From positions 1 through 21,672 of the forward strand of contig DASZVN010000073.1 in assembly GCA_035547055.1 (NCBI GenBank): a DNA stretch of 21,672 bases, in the 5' to 3' direction. Each line of letters opens with the position of its first letter. Position 1 is the first letter of the stretch. The translations under genes were made by a program, and so were the position numbers. Positions 1 to 7,604 of this stretch are shown piece after piece. The DNA comes from DASZVN01 sp035547055 (GTDB taxonomy: Bacteria > Pseudomonadota > Alphaproteobacteria > Rhizobiales > Methylopilaceae). The notes under the pieces were generated by a model that was not told where the DNA came from, ran no database searches, and worked only from the letters and a program-made list of their open reading frames with translations.

Positions 1-11
1 GACAGCCTGCT

Positions 12-25
12 TTGACCCGGATCAA
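12..25 (+). promoter_or_regulatory. FNR/FixK-type box upstream of cydABX
   Basis: The sequence TTGACCCGGATCAA is a dyad with half-sites TTGAC and ATCAA around a 4-bp spacer. This matches the FNR/Anr/FixK consensus TTGAT-N4-ATCAA at nine of ten positions. Its centre is about 61 bp before the cydA GTG, a spacing that suits class II activation at -41.5 with a short leader. Control of cyd genes by FNR-family proteins is well known; binding here is inferred. Confidence 0.8.
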
Positions 26-79
26 TGAAGCGGCGCCGCCCGTCCGGCTAGACCGTGGCAGCCCGGAAAGGAGCGCCGC

Positions 80-1675
80 GTGATCAGCCCCCTGCTCGTC
101 GATCTGTCGCGCCTGCAGTTCGCACTGACGGCGATGTATCATTTCCTGTTCGTCCCGCTGACGCTCGGCCTGTCCGTCCTCATCGCCATGATGGAGACGG
201 TCTACGTCATGACTGGCCGTCAGGTCTGGCGCGACATGACCAAGTTCTGGGGCCTCCTGTTCGGCATCAACTTCGCTCTGGGTGTTGCGACCGGCATCAC
301 CATGGAGTTCGAGTTCGGCATGAACTGGGCCTATTACTCATATTACGTCGGTGACATCTTCGGCGCGCCGCTCGCGATCGAGGGGCTGATGGCCTTCTTC
401 CTCGAGGCCACCTTCGTCGGCCTGTTCTTCTTCGGATGGGACAAGCTGTCGCCGCGCGCCCACCTGATGGTGACCTGGCTGGTCGCGCTCGGCAGCAATT
501 TCTCCGCCCTCTGGATCCTGATCGCCAACGGCTGGATGCAGCATCCGGTCGGCGCGGCCTTCAACCCCGACACCATGCGCATGGAGGTGACGGACTTCGT
601 GGCGGTGCTGTTCAACCCGACCGCCCAGGCCAAGTTCGTCCACACCGTGTCGGCCGGCTATGTCTGCGGCGCCGCCTTCGTGCTCGGCGTCTCGGCGCTC
701 TACATCCTGCGCGGGCGCAACCTTCCGCTCGCCCGGCGCTCCTTCGCCATCGCCGCGGCCTTCGGCGTGGCCGCCGCGGCCTCGGTGATCGTGCTCGGCG
801 ACGAGAGCGGCTACACCATCACCGACAACCAGAAGATGAAGCTCGCTGCCATGGAATCGATGTGGCGCACCGAGCCGGCCCCCGCGTCCTTTACGCTGTT
901 CGGCATCCCCAACATGACGGCGCACCAGACCGATTACGATGTCCGGGTGCCCTGGCTGATGGGCCTCATCGGCACGCGCTCGATCGACCAGCCGATTCCC
1001 GGCATCTACGAGCTCGTCGACAAGGCCGACGCCCGCATCCGCCACGGCCTCGTCGCCTATGCCGCCCTGCAGAAGCTGAAGGCGGACCATCACGACGCGG
1101 CGGCCCGCGCCGCCTTCGACGGGGCGCGGGCCGATCTCGGCTACGCCATGCTGCTGAAGCGCTACACCGCCGACCCGCCGCGCGCGACGGCCGCGCAGAT
1201 CCACGAGGCGGCGTGGTCCACCGTGCCGAGCGTGCCCTACATCTTCTTCACCTTCCGCTTCATGGTGCTGTTCGGCTTCATCCTGCTCGCGGTCTTCCTG
1301 GTGTCGCTGTGGTACACGGCGCGCGAGGCCGCAGCGCCGCGCTGGCTGTTCCGCCTTGCGCTCCTCGCCCTGCCGCTGCCCTGGCTCGCCGTCGAGCTCG
1401 GCTGGTTCGTCGCCGAGTTCGGCCGCCAGCCCTGGATCATCGACGGCGTACTGCCGACCTTCCTCGCGACCTCGGCACTCGGCGTGTCCGACCTCGTGCT
1501 GACCATCGTCGGCTTCACCGTGGTCTACGGAGTCCTCGCCGTCATCGAGGTCCGGCTGATGCTCCACGCGATCCGCAAGGGCCCGGCCGCCGTGACCGGT
1601 GAGCCCGACGAGATCGAGGATTTCCCGCTGAAGCCCGGCTCCGGCCGGCCCGGCGAACTGGCGCCGGCCGAGTGA
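80..1675 (+). CDS. cydA: Cytochrome bd ubiquinol oxidase subunit I (CydA)
   Basis: Subunit I of the cytochrome bd quinol:O2 oxidoreductase of the inner membrane, which oxidises quinol and reduces O2 to water with high affinity. The 531 residues fit the long-Q-loop (E. coli-like) class, with a GDESGY segment near residue 240 and an extended hydrophilic loop to about 380. Visible haem ligands are His21 (haem b595), His188 and Met395 (haem b558); Glu101 and Glu109 match the conserved acidic pair of the haem/proton region. The GRQPW motif is at 448-452. About nine membrane segments can be seen. The GTG start at 80 is chosen because AAGGAG lies 7 bases before it and the protein begins at the usual family position. 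It is first in a cydA-cydB-cydX operon behind an FNR-type box. No cydCD genes are seen. Confidence 0.97.
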   Translation: MISPLLVDLSRLQFALTAMYHFLFVPLTLGLSVLIAMMETVYVMTGRQVWRDMTKFWGLLFGINFALGVATGITMEFEFGMNWAYYSYYVGDIFGAPLAIEGLMAFFLEATFVGLFFFGWDKLSPRAHLMVTWLVALGSNFSALWILIANGWMQHPVGAAFNPDTMRMEVTDFVAVLFNPTAQAKFVHTVSAGYVCGAAFVLGVSALYILRGRNLPLARRSFAIAAAFGVAAAASVIVLGDESGYTITDNQKMKLAAMESMWRTEPAPASFTLFGIPNMTAHQTDYDVRVPWLMGLIGTRSIDQPIPGIYELVDKADARIRHGLVAYAALQKLKADHHDAAARAAFDGARADLGYAMLLKRYTADPPRATAAQIHEAAWSTVPSVPYIFFTFRFMVLFGFILLAVFLVSLWYTAREAAAPRWLFRLALLALPLPWLAVELGWFVAEFGRQPWIIDGVLPTFLATSALGVSDLVLTIVGFTVVYGVLAVIEVRLMLHAIRKGPAAVTGEPDEIEDFPLKPGSGRPGELAPAE

Positions 1676-1698
1676 TCGGCGCGGCAAGGATCGTCATC

Positions 1699-2853
1699 AT
1701 GATCGAGATCATCTTCGACTACGCCACGCTGCGGCTGATCTGGTGGGCGCTGCTCGGCATCCTCCTCATCGCCTTCGCTGTCATGGACGGCTTCGACCTC
1801 GGCGTCGGCGCGCTGCTTCCCTTCGTCGCCCGGACCGATACCGAGCGCCGCGTCGCCATCAACACCATCGGCCCGGTGTGGGAGGGCAACCAGGTCTGGT
1901 TCGTCCTCGGTGGTGGTGCCATCTTCGCCGCTTGGCCGGCGCTCTACGCGCTCAGCTTCTCCGGGTTCTACCTGGCGATGTTCCTGGTGCTGTTCGCGCT
2001 GATCCTGCGGCCCGTCGGCTTCAAGTACCGCTCCAAACGCGAGAGCGCCGTCTGGCGGCAAGGCTGGGACTGGGCGCTGTTCGTCGGGGGCGCGGTGCCG
2101 GCGCTGATCTTCGGCGTCGCCGTCGGCAATGCGCTCCAGGGCGTGCCGTTCCACTTCACCGACGACCTGCAGCCGATCTACGAGGGCACGCTCCTCGGCC
2201 TGCTCAACCCGCTGGCGCTCTATTGCGGGCTGGTGTCGCTGGCGATGCTGGTGATGAACGGCGCCGCCTGGCTCGCCTTCAAGGCCGACGGGCCGGTGGC
2301 GCAGCGCGCCGTGGCGATCGGCCCGGTGGCCGCCGCGGTCGCAGCGTTGCTGTTTGCCGGCGGCGGCATCCTGATCTGGGCCGGCCTGTTCGGCGGCTAT
2401 CACGTCGTGAGCCCGATCAACTGGGACGGCCCATCGAACCCGCTCGGCAAGACGGTCGTGGCCGACCCTCAGGCGTGGCTCGCGAATTTCCGCGCGATGC
2501 CGTGGCTCTATCTCGTGCCGGCGCTCGGCATCATGGCCCCGCTCGCCGCGGCGGCCGGGTTCCAGGCACGCCGGGCGGGGCCGACCTTCCTCGCCGCGCA
2601 GCTCGGCATCGCCTGCATCATCGCGACCGCCGGGCTCGCGATGTTCCCGATCATCCTGCCGTCGAGCACCCATCCGGCCGACGCGCTCACCGTGTTCGAC
2701 GCTTCCTCCAGCCGGGCAACGCTGCGCAACATGCTGATCGCGACGGTGATCTTCCTGCCGCTCATCATCGCCTATACCGGCTGGGTCTACCGCGTGCTGC
2801 GGGGCAAGGTCGGAGAGGCGGCGATCCGCGATGCCGGCTCGTCGGCCTATTGA
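1699..2853 (+). CDS. cydB: Cytochrome bd ubiquinol oxidase subunit II (CydB)
   Basis: Subunit II of the bd oxidase, a multi-pass membrane protein that pairs with CydA. At 384 residues it is close to the usual 379-385. The N-terminus (DYATLRLIWWALLG, then MDGFDLGVGAL) and the GPVWEGNQVWF segment are hallmark CydB sequences. The ATG at 1699 is preferred because AAGGA lies 8 bases upstream. An in-frame GTG at 1672 overlaps the cydA stop and would add nine residues that do not look like the family. The 23-bp gap to cydA and the short gap to cydX indicate one transcript. Confidence 0.97.
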   Translation: MIEIIFDYATLRLIWWALLGILLIAFAVMDGFDLGVGALLPFVARTDTERRVAINTIGPVWEGNQVWFVLGGGAIFAAWPALYALSFSGFYLAMFLVLFALILRPVGFKYRSKRESAVWRQGWDWALFVGGAVPALIFGVAVGNALQGVPFHFTDDLQPIYEGTLLGLLNPLALYCGLVSLAMLVMNGAAWLAFKADGPVAQRAVAIGPVAAAVAALLFAGGGILIWAGLFGGYHVVSPINWDGPSNPLGKTVVADPQAWLANFRAMPWLYLVPALGIMAPLAAAAGFQARRAGPTFLAAQLGIACIIATAGLAMFPIILPSSTHPADALTVFDASSSRATLRNMLIATVIFLPLIIAYTGWVYRVLRGKVGEAAIRDAGSSAY

Positions 2854-2876
2854 GCGGCGCACGCGGAGACAGACCG

Positions 2877-3053
2877 ATGTGGTATTTTTCCTGGATCCTC
2901 GGCCTCGGCCTCGCGGCGACCGTCGGTATCCTCAACGCGCTCTGGTACGAGCTGCGCAGCGTCCGCGAAGACGAGGCGGCACCGACCTCTTCGGCGCCGC
3001 CACACCCCGGCCGGCCGGCGGTCGGCTCCGGTCCAAGCGCGGCGGTTCGGTGA
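2877..3053 (+). CDS. cydX: Cytochrome bd accessory subunit CydX (YbgT/CbdX family)
   Basis: A 58-residue protein that opens with MWYFSWILGLGLAAT, the signature of the small CydX/CbdX subunit, which has one transmembrane helix and stabilises the bd oxidase haems. The helix covers about residues 4-22 and is followed by the usual NALWYE segment. The C-terminal tail, rich in Pro, Ser and Ala, is longer than in the 37-residue E. coli CydX. GGAGA lies just before the ATG and the gene starts 23 bp after cydB, so it is the third gene of the oxidase operon. Confidence 0.92.
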   Translation: MWYFSWILGLGLAATVGILNALWYELRSVREDEAAPTSSAPPHPGRPAVGSGPSAAVR

Positions 3054-3056
3054 ACC

Positions 3057-3239
3057 GTGTGCTGCTGGAAGCATCGGCACCAGTTCGGGCGCATCGCGAT
3101 CGTCAGCGACAACGCCTGGCTGCATGCCGCCGTCGCCATGTTCCGTCCCCTCTTTCCCGGCGAAGTCCGGTTGTTCGGGCTCTCCGAGCTCGGCACCGCC
3201 AAGGACTGGATCGCCGGGGGCCGGACAGGCGTCGCGTAA
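3057..3239 (+). pseudogene. Remnant of a SpoIIAA/STAS-like protein gene (C-terminal part)
   Basis: An open frame of about 60 codons ends with a sequence typical of the C-terminal half of SpoIIAA-like/STAS-SEC14 proteins (about 120-130 residues in full): RIAIVSDNAWLHAAVAMF, then LFPGEVRLFGLSELGTAKDWIAG. The N-terminal half is absent. The frame opens only four bases after the cydX stop, and the residues before RIAIV do not look like the family. The only start is a GTG with no convincing ribosome site. I read this as a deletion remnant; a short translated product cannot be excluded. Confidence 0.6.
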
Positions 3240-3245
3240 CGGTGC

Positions 3246-3265
3246 GCCGGCCGCGGACGGCCGGC
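3246..3265. terminator. GC-rich perfect hairpin, possible terminator after the cyd operon
   Basis: GCCGGCCG and CGGCCGGC pair perfectly as an 8-bp stem around the loop CGGA. The hairpin sits just after the SpoIIAA-like remnant and just before the FNR-type box of ftsH, where an operon boundary is expected. There is no T-run, so intrinsic termination is uncertain. Confidence 0.4.
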
Positions 3266-3267
3266 AC

Positions 3268-3281
3268 ATGATCGAGATCAA
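3268..3281 (+). promoter_or_regulatory. FNR/FixK-type box upstream of ftsH
   Basis: ATGATCGAGATCAA matches TTGAT-N4-ATCAA at nine of ten positions, the first T being A. It lies between the cyd operon hairpin and the FtsH gene, centred about 54 bp before the ATG at 3329. Nothing else occupies this short intergenic stretch. The function is inferred from the match and from repetition of the pattern along the window. Confidence 0.6.
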
Positions 3282-3328
3282 GGCCGGCGTGGCCGGCGGT
3301 CGTCATCATCGCCATGGGGCGACGAGCG

Positions 3329-5212
3329 ATGCAGATGAAGCGCGAACATCAGATGGGGCTGTGGTACGTCGCGCTCATCGTCGTCGGCTGGCTTGCGCTC
3401 GAATGGCTGCTGTCGACCTCGGCCGCGATCAGGACCATCCCCTACAGCCAATTCCAGACCCTGGTCGCGCAGCACAAGGTGACGGACCTCGTCGTCGGCC
3501 CTGACCAGATCACCGGCACGCTGGTCGGCGAGACCGCGAACGGCGCGCCGCAGCGCTTCGCCACCGACCGCGTACCGGAGGACATCGCGGCCAGACTTCA
3601 GACGGAGAAGATCGCGTTCTCCGGCAAGCCCGCGCCAGGCCTGCTGTCGACGATCCTCGGCTGGCTCGTGCCGATGCTCGGGTTCTTCGCCCTGTGGATG
3701 TGGCTGCTGCGGCCGATGGCGGCGGCGGGTGGTGCCGGGGCCGGCGGCTTGCTTTCGATCGGCAAGTCGCGCGCCAAGATCTACATCGAGACCGATACCA
3801 AGGTCACCTTTGCCGACGTCGCCGGCGTCGACGAGGCCAAGGAGGAGCTGCGCGAGGTCGTCGCTTTCCTGAAGGACCCCAAGTCCTACGGCCGGCTCGG
3901 CGCTCATATACCCAAGGGCGTGCTCCTGGTCGGCCCGCCGGGCACCGGCAAGACGCTCCTCGCCCGTGCCGTCGCCGGCGAGGCCGGGGTGCGCTTCTTC
4001 TCGATCAGCGGCTCGGAGTTCGTCGAGATGTTCGTCGGCGTCGGTGCCGCGAGGGTACGCGACCTCTTCGAGCAGGCGCGGCGCCAGGCGCCGGCGATCG
4101 TCTTCATCGACGAGCTCGACGCCCTCGGCCGCGCCCGCGGCGGCGTCTTTCCCGGCGGCGGCCACGACGAGAAGGAGCAGACGCTGAACCAGCTCCTGAC
4201 CGAGATGGACGGCTTCGACCCGTCGAGCGGGGTCGTGCTGCTGGCGGCGACCAACCGACCGGAGATCCTCGACCCGGCGCTGCTCCGGGCGGGGCGCTTC
4301 GATCGGCAGATCCTGGTTGACCGCCCCGACAAGAAAGGTCGGGTCCAGATCCTCCGAGTCCACGTGCGAAAGGTGAAGCTCGCGGACGGCGTCTCGCTGG
4401 AGGAGATCGCGGCGATGACACCGGGCTTTACCGGTGCCGACCTCGCCAACCTCATCAACGAGGCGGCGCTGCTCGCGACACGGCGGTCCGCCGATGCCGT
4501 GGCGATGCCGGACTTCACCCAGGCGATCGAGCGCATCGTCGCCGGCCTGGAGAAGAAGAACCGCATCCTGACCCCGCACGAACGCGCCATCGTCGCCCAT
4601 CACGAGCTCGGCCACGCCATCATCGCGATGGCGCTGCCGGGTGCCGATCCGGTGCAGAAGATCTCGATCATCCCGCGCGGCATCGCGGCGCTCGGCTACA
4701 CCCTGCAGCGGCCGACCGAAGACCGCTTCCTGATGGATCGCGCCGAGCTGCTCGACCGCATGGCGGTGCTGCTTGGCGGGCGTGCCGCCGAGGAGGTCGC
4801 CCTCGGCGAAATCTCGACCGGCGCCGCCGACGACCTCACCAAAGCGACCGCCATCGCCCGCAGCATGGTGACCCGCTTCGGCATGGACCCGACCCTCGGC
4901 CAGGTCGCCTACGAGCCGGAGCGCGGCGCCTTCGTCCAGCCAGCCGAACCGTCGCCGTTCGAGCCGCGCCGTTACTCCGACGAGTCGGCGGCGGCGATCG
5001 ATGCTGCTGTGCGCACGCTGATTGAGGATGCCGCGCGGCGCGCGGAGGCGATCATCCGCGCGAACCGCGCCCTCCTGGAAGAGACGGCGCAGCGTCTCCT
5101 CCAGGAGGAGACGCTGCAGGGCGATGCGCTTGAGGCGCTGTCGGCGCACGTCGACCGCAGCGCCGTGACGCGACCGCGCCTGCCGGTGCCGGCCAGCACT
5201 GCGGCGGCGTAG
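3329..5212 (+). CDS. ftsH: ATP-dependent zinc metalloprotease, FtsH/HflB family (accessory copy)
   Basis: Membrane-anchored AAA+ protease that unfolds and degrades misfolded or surplus membrane and cytosolic proteins. Counting from an in-frame ATG at 3314, two N-terminal membrane segments (about 14-34 and 110-133) flank a periplasmic domain. The AAA module follows with Walker A GPPGTGKT (207-214), Walker B IVFIDE (near 262-267) and the second-region-of-homology arginines near 325-331. The zinc site is HELGH (430-434, usually HEAGH), with a further acidic ligand in the GAADDLTKAT segment near 507. Length is normal. I prefer the ATG at 3329 because its distance from the FNR-type box matches the other units; 3314 is possible. 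Position and sequence suggest a stress or low-oxygen paralogue rather than the housekeeping copy (inference). Confidence 0.93.
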   Translation: MQMKREHQMGLWYVALIVVGWLALEWLLSTSAAIRTIPYSQFQTLVAQHKVTDLVVGPDQITGTLVGETANGAPQRFATDRVPEDIAARLQTEKIAFSGKPAPGLLSTILGWLVPMLGFFALWMWLLRPMAAAGGAGAGGLLSIGKSRAKIYIETDTKVTFADVAGVDEAKEELREVVAFLKDPKSYGRLGAHIPKGVLLVGPPGTGKTLLARAVAGEAGVRFFSISGSEFVEMFVGVGAARVRDLFEQARRQAPAIVFIDELDALGRARGGVFPGGGHDEKEQTLNQLLTEMDGFDPSSGVVLLAATNRPEILDPALLRAGRFDRQILVDRPDKKGRVQILRVHVRKVKLADGVSLEEIAAMTPGFTGADLANLINEAALLATRRSADAVAMPDFTQAIERIVAGLEKKNRILTPHERAIVAHHELGHAIIAMALPGADPVQKISIIPRGIAALGYTLQRPTEDRFLMDRAELLDRMAVLLGGRAAEEVALGEISTGAADDLTKATAIARSMVTRFGMDPTLGQVAYEPERGAFVQPAEPSPFEPRRYSDESAAAIDAAVRTLIEDAARRAEAIIRANRALLEETAQRLLQEETLQGDALEALSAHVDRSAVTRPRLPVPASTAAA

Positions 5213-5219
5213 CCGCCGC
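5201..5219. terminator. Perfect GC hairpin spanning the ftsH stop codon, between convergent genes
   Basis: GCGGCGGC and GCCGCCGC form an 8-bp perfect stem with loop GTA. The loop and the first base of the right arm contain the ftsH TAG. The downstream minus-strand gene ends at 5228, so the hairpin lies at the junction of two convergent units and could act on both transcripts. No T-run is present. Confidence 0.35.
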
Positions 5220-5227
5220 GCCGCCGC

Positions 5228-5920
5228 TCAGGACCCGCGGCCCTCGTCGATCGGCGCCGCCGCCCAGCGGCGGGGATCGTGGTCGGTGAGATACTCGTCG
5301 CGCGTCATCCAGCCCAGGATCATCGAGCGCAGGAGATACAGCTTGTCCGGGCGCAACGCGAAATAGACGTGCATGACGATCAGCGTCACCATGCCGAGCG
5401 CGAATACGCCGTGGATCGTGTAAACGATCCCCCACCAGAACTCCGACAGAAAATAAGGATTGCGCTGCCAGAACGGCGTGTCGATCTTCGCCAGCATGAG
5501 GCCGCCGGTGACGATGAGGACACCGATCCACCCGGCAATGCCCCAGTGGAACAGCTTCTGCATCATCGGATATTTGCCGGGCCGGCCGGGCGCATGGCCG
5601 CCGCGGCCGAGCGTCAACATCACGGCGCGCCAGCCGTTCTCGATGTCGTTGCGATCGGGCGTGATCGACCAGATGTCGAGACGCAGCAGGGCTCGCACGA
5701 CGTGGAAGAGGATTGCCACGGTCAGCACGACGCCGGCGATCCAGTGCACGGGCACCCAGTCGATCGGCCAACCCGCCACGGGGCCGAGGCTTGTCACGAG
5801 CAGCGTCAGAACCGAGCCTGCCGTCACCCAGTGAAACAGCCGCTCCGGAAGGGCATGGCGGACGATGCGCTCCCGGTGGGCCGGGACGACGGCAATATCG
5901 GTTGCTTCATGGATGGTCAT
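5228..5920 (-). CDS. Cytochrome b561-type membrane subunit (formate dehydrogenase gamma-like)
   Basis: A 230-residue di-haem-type cytochrome b with about four transmembrane helices, of the family that includes FdnI and related quinone-reactive subunits. These pass electrons between the quinone pool and a periplasmic partner. Candidate haem-ligand histidines are His30, His59, His73, His125, His170 and His184. The C-terminal segment RSMILGWMTRDEY resembles the cytoplasmic tail of FdnI. The ATG at 5920 is backed by GGAGG about 6 bases upstream and overlaps the previous gene by 14 bp, so translation is probably coupled. No catalytic partner (Mo/W subunit or iron-sulfur subunit) is encoded next to it, so the electron donor is unknown. 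Confidence 0.85.
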   Translation of the reverse strand: MTIHEATDIAVVPAHRERIVRHALPERLFHWVTAGSVLTLLVTSLGPVAGWPIDWVPVHWIAGVVLTVAILFHVVRALLRLDIWSITPDRNDIENGWRAVMLTLGRGGHAPGRPGKYPMMQKLFHWGIAGWIGVLIVTGGLMLAKIDTPFWQRNPYFLSEFWWGIVYTIHGVFALGMVTLIVMHVYFALRPDKLYLLRSMILGWMTRDEYLTDHDPRRWAAAPIDEGRGS

Positions 5921-6119
5921 GGCTCACCTCCCCGGGGCGAAACGGGCGGTTTGCTTGTGCCAGGCGCGCTTGGCGGCGGTGTAGCAGCGGGACGCTCAGG
6001 GCGTGGACCAGGGCGAAGGCGAGGCCGGCGCCGAGAAACCACCAGAACAGGTGCCACGCGACGCCGAGCAGCGCCGGCTCGCCGTAGACCCCTGGAGCGA
6101 AGCGGAGGAAATAATCCAT
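5907..6119 (-). CDS. Small membrane protein co-encoded with cytochrome b
   Basis: A 70-residue protein with one clear transmembrane helix (about residues 21-45, rich in Trp, Phe, Leu) followed by a basic stretch (HRRQAR) that should face the cytoplasm. The start at 6119 has AAGGG about 8 bases upstream, and the 3' end overlaps the cytochrome b gene. It is first in a two-gene operon behind the FNR-type box at 6181-6194. I do not recognise the family. By position it may be an assembly or anchor subunit of the cytochrome b. Confidence 0.7.
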   Translation of the reverse strand: MDYFLRFAPGVYGEPALLGVAWHLFWWFLGAGLAFALVHALSVPLLHRRQARLAQANRPFRPGEVSHDHP

Positions 6120-6180
6120 CTTGGGGTCCCTTCATCTGGATTGCGTCGGATGAGTATTCGCAGATGAGCGGCCGCCGGCC

Positions 6181-6194
6181 TTGACGAATGTCAA
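6181..6194 (-). promoter_or_regulatory. FNR/FixK-type box for the cytochrome b operon
   Basis: TTGACGAATGTCAA is a perfect dyad (TTGAC / GTCAA, 4-bp spacer). It lies in the short gap between the end of the dehydrogenase-like gene (6209) and the start of the small membrane protein (6119), centred about 68 bp before that ATG. It can serve only the minus-strand unit running to 5228. Confidence 0.75.
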
Positions 6195-6208
6195 ATCGGG
6201 CCGGGACA

Positions 6209-7183
6209 TCACGAGCGCATCCGGATCGGCACCGGCCCGGCCTGCTCGGGTGCGCGTACCGGCGCGGCCGTGGCCAGCGTCGTGCCGGTATTGGTCTCGA
6301 ACCAGCGCACGATCTCGGTATGGTCCTGCGCGGCCGGCGCCGTCACCCGGGCGGCGGCAACGATCTCGCGCACGAGACGCGACAGCGGCGCAGGCACGCC
6401 CTCGCGTTGCGCCGTGGCGAGACCGGCATCCATGTCGCGCATGAGCTGGTCGAGCCGGTAGCCGGAGGCGAAACGGGCCGGCAGCAGCTCGTGCGCCAGC
6501 GTCGGCGGCGGCGTGCCGCCGATCGCGCTTGTCGCATCGATCGTGGCGAGCACCGCCCCCGGCTCCAAGCCGAAGCGCCGGCCGATCGCCAGCGCCTCGG
6601 TGGCGGCGGCGAGGTTGACCGCGCCGTAGAGCCGCGCCAGCGCGCGGGCGGCATGCGCGGCACCGGGCACGGCGCCGACATGCACCAGCGTGGGGGCCAG
6701 ATCATCGAGGACGGGCCGAGCGCGGGCGAGATCGTCGGCGGCGCCGCTGCAAAGCAGTGTCAGCGTCCCGGCGCCGGCGTCGGCAGCCGTCCCGACCGGC
6801 GCTGCGTCGACCAGCGCCGCGCCAGCCGCGGCCAGCGCCCGCGCGATGCGTCCGGTCAGCGCCGGATCGATGCTCGCCATATCGACCACCAGCGTGCCGG
6901 GGCGAACCTCACCGGCCAGCCCAACCGGTCCGAGCACCGCCTCCTCGGTCGTCGCGTCGTCCTCGGTCGCGAGCAGAACGAGGTCCGACAACCGGGCCAG
7001 GGCGGCGATACTGGCGATTCCGCCAGCGCCGCCATGCACGACATAGCTGCGTGTGGTCCGGGTGGCGGGATCATGGACATGCGGCGCCCGGCCGCGGACA
7101 CGCAGCCGGTCGGCGACGGCGGCGCCCAAGGGGCCGAGGCCGACCACGCCGATCGCGGGCACGGAGGATGGCGCGGTGTCCAT
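6209..7183 (-). CDS. NAD(P)-binding protein, 3-hydroxyisobutyrate dehydrogenase-like
   Basis: 324 residues of the beta-hydroxyacid dehydrogenase superfamily. The N-terminal Rossmann domain has GLGPLG (residues 15-20), where the family usually has GLGxMG. A C-terminal helical domain begins near residue 170. The segment that normally carries the catalytic lysine (G-x-x-A-A-K-x-x-N) here reads GAAHAARALARLYGAVN, so by my alignment the lysine is replaced by arginine and the following Asn by Ala. Either chemistry or substrate has changed, or the protein is not a classic dehydrogenase. It is last in the molybdenum hydroxylase operon, starting 3 bp after the preceding gene. The substrate is unknown. 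Confidence 0.8.
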   Translation of the reverse strand: MDTAPSSVPAIGVVGLGPLGAAVADRLRVRGRAPHVHDPATRTTRSYVVHGGAGGIASIAALARLSDLVLLATEDDATTEEAVLGPVGLAGEVRPGTLVVDMASIDPALTGRIARALAAAGAALVDAAPVGTAADAGAGTLTLLCSGAADDLARARPVLDDLAPTLVHVGAVPGAAHAARALARLYGAVNLAAATEALAIGRRFGLEPGAVLATIDATSAIGGTPPPTLAHELLPARFASGYRLDQLMRDMDAGLATAQREGVPAPLSRLVREIVAAARVTAPAAQDHTEIVRWFETNTGTTLATAAPVRAPEQAGPVPIRMRS

Positions 7184-7186
7184 CGC

Positions 7187-7594
7187 TCAGGCCGCCGCTC
7201 CGGCAGCGGCGAAGCCACGGACCAGGAAGAGGTTGGTCGGGAGCGCGCGCAGGCGAATCGCCGCATTGAGATTGTCAATCACCTCGGAACGGATGGTCCG
7301 CTGCGTCAGGACCATCCGGACAGCGGCACGCGCCTTCGCGAGGTCGACGTCGAGCACGTCGACGAAGGCATCAAGCGCGGCGGCGGCTTCGGCAGCGGCG
7401 CCGACGAAGGCGGTGGGACAGCGCTCCGCGAGGCCGTCGAGCATGACCAGGATGTTGCGCAGATGGTCCCGGATCTCGCCCGAGAGCCCGCCTGCAGTGT
7501 CGCGCCGGCCCTGGGCGGCATAGGCGAGCATGGACACGTAGGCGGGCTCGATGGCGTCGATGCCGTCCGCGAGGCTGTAGCGGCTGTCGAGCAC
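7187..7594 (-). CDS. Helical protein of unknown function in the molybdenum hydroxylase operon
   Basis: 135 residues, mainly alpha-helical by composition, with no Cys, no signal peptide and no membrane segment. I do not recognise a family. The GTG at 7594 has GGAAGG just upstream, and the gene starts 10 bp after the FAD-subunit gene, so it belongs to the operon. Position suggests an accessory role for the hydroxylase, for example in maturation or partner binding, but the sequence gives no direct evidence. Confidence 0.7.
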   Translation of the reverse strand: MLDSRYSLADGIDAIEPAYVSMLAYAAQGRRDTAGGLSGEIRDHLRNILVMLDGLAERCPTAFVGAAAEAAAALDAFVDVLDVDLAKARAAVRMVLTQRTIRSEVIDNLNAAIRLRALPTNLFLVRGFAAAGAAA

Positions 7595-7604
7595 GGGGCC
7601 TTCC

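Noticed and set aside
338..1687. Long minus-strand open frame opposite cydA
   Set aside because: It is a shadow of cydA in GC-rich DNA; its composition (His, Arg, Glu, Gly rich) is not that of a real protein.
1697..1712. A sequence close to an FNR box (ATGATCGAGATCAT) at the cydB start
   Set aside because: It covers the start codon inside the cyd operon, both outer bases differ from the consensus, and no promoter is needed there.
7266..7278. TTGAG-ATT-GTCAA dyad
   Set aside because: The spacer is 3 bp rather than 4 and it lies inside a coding region.
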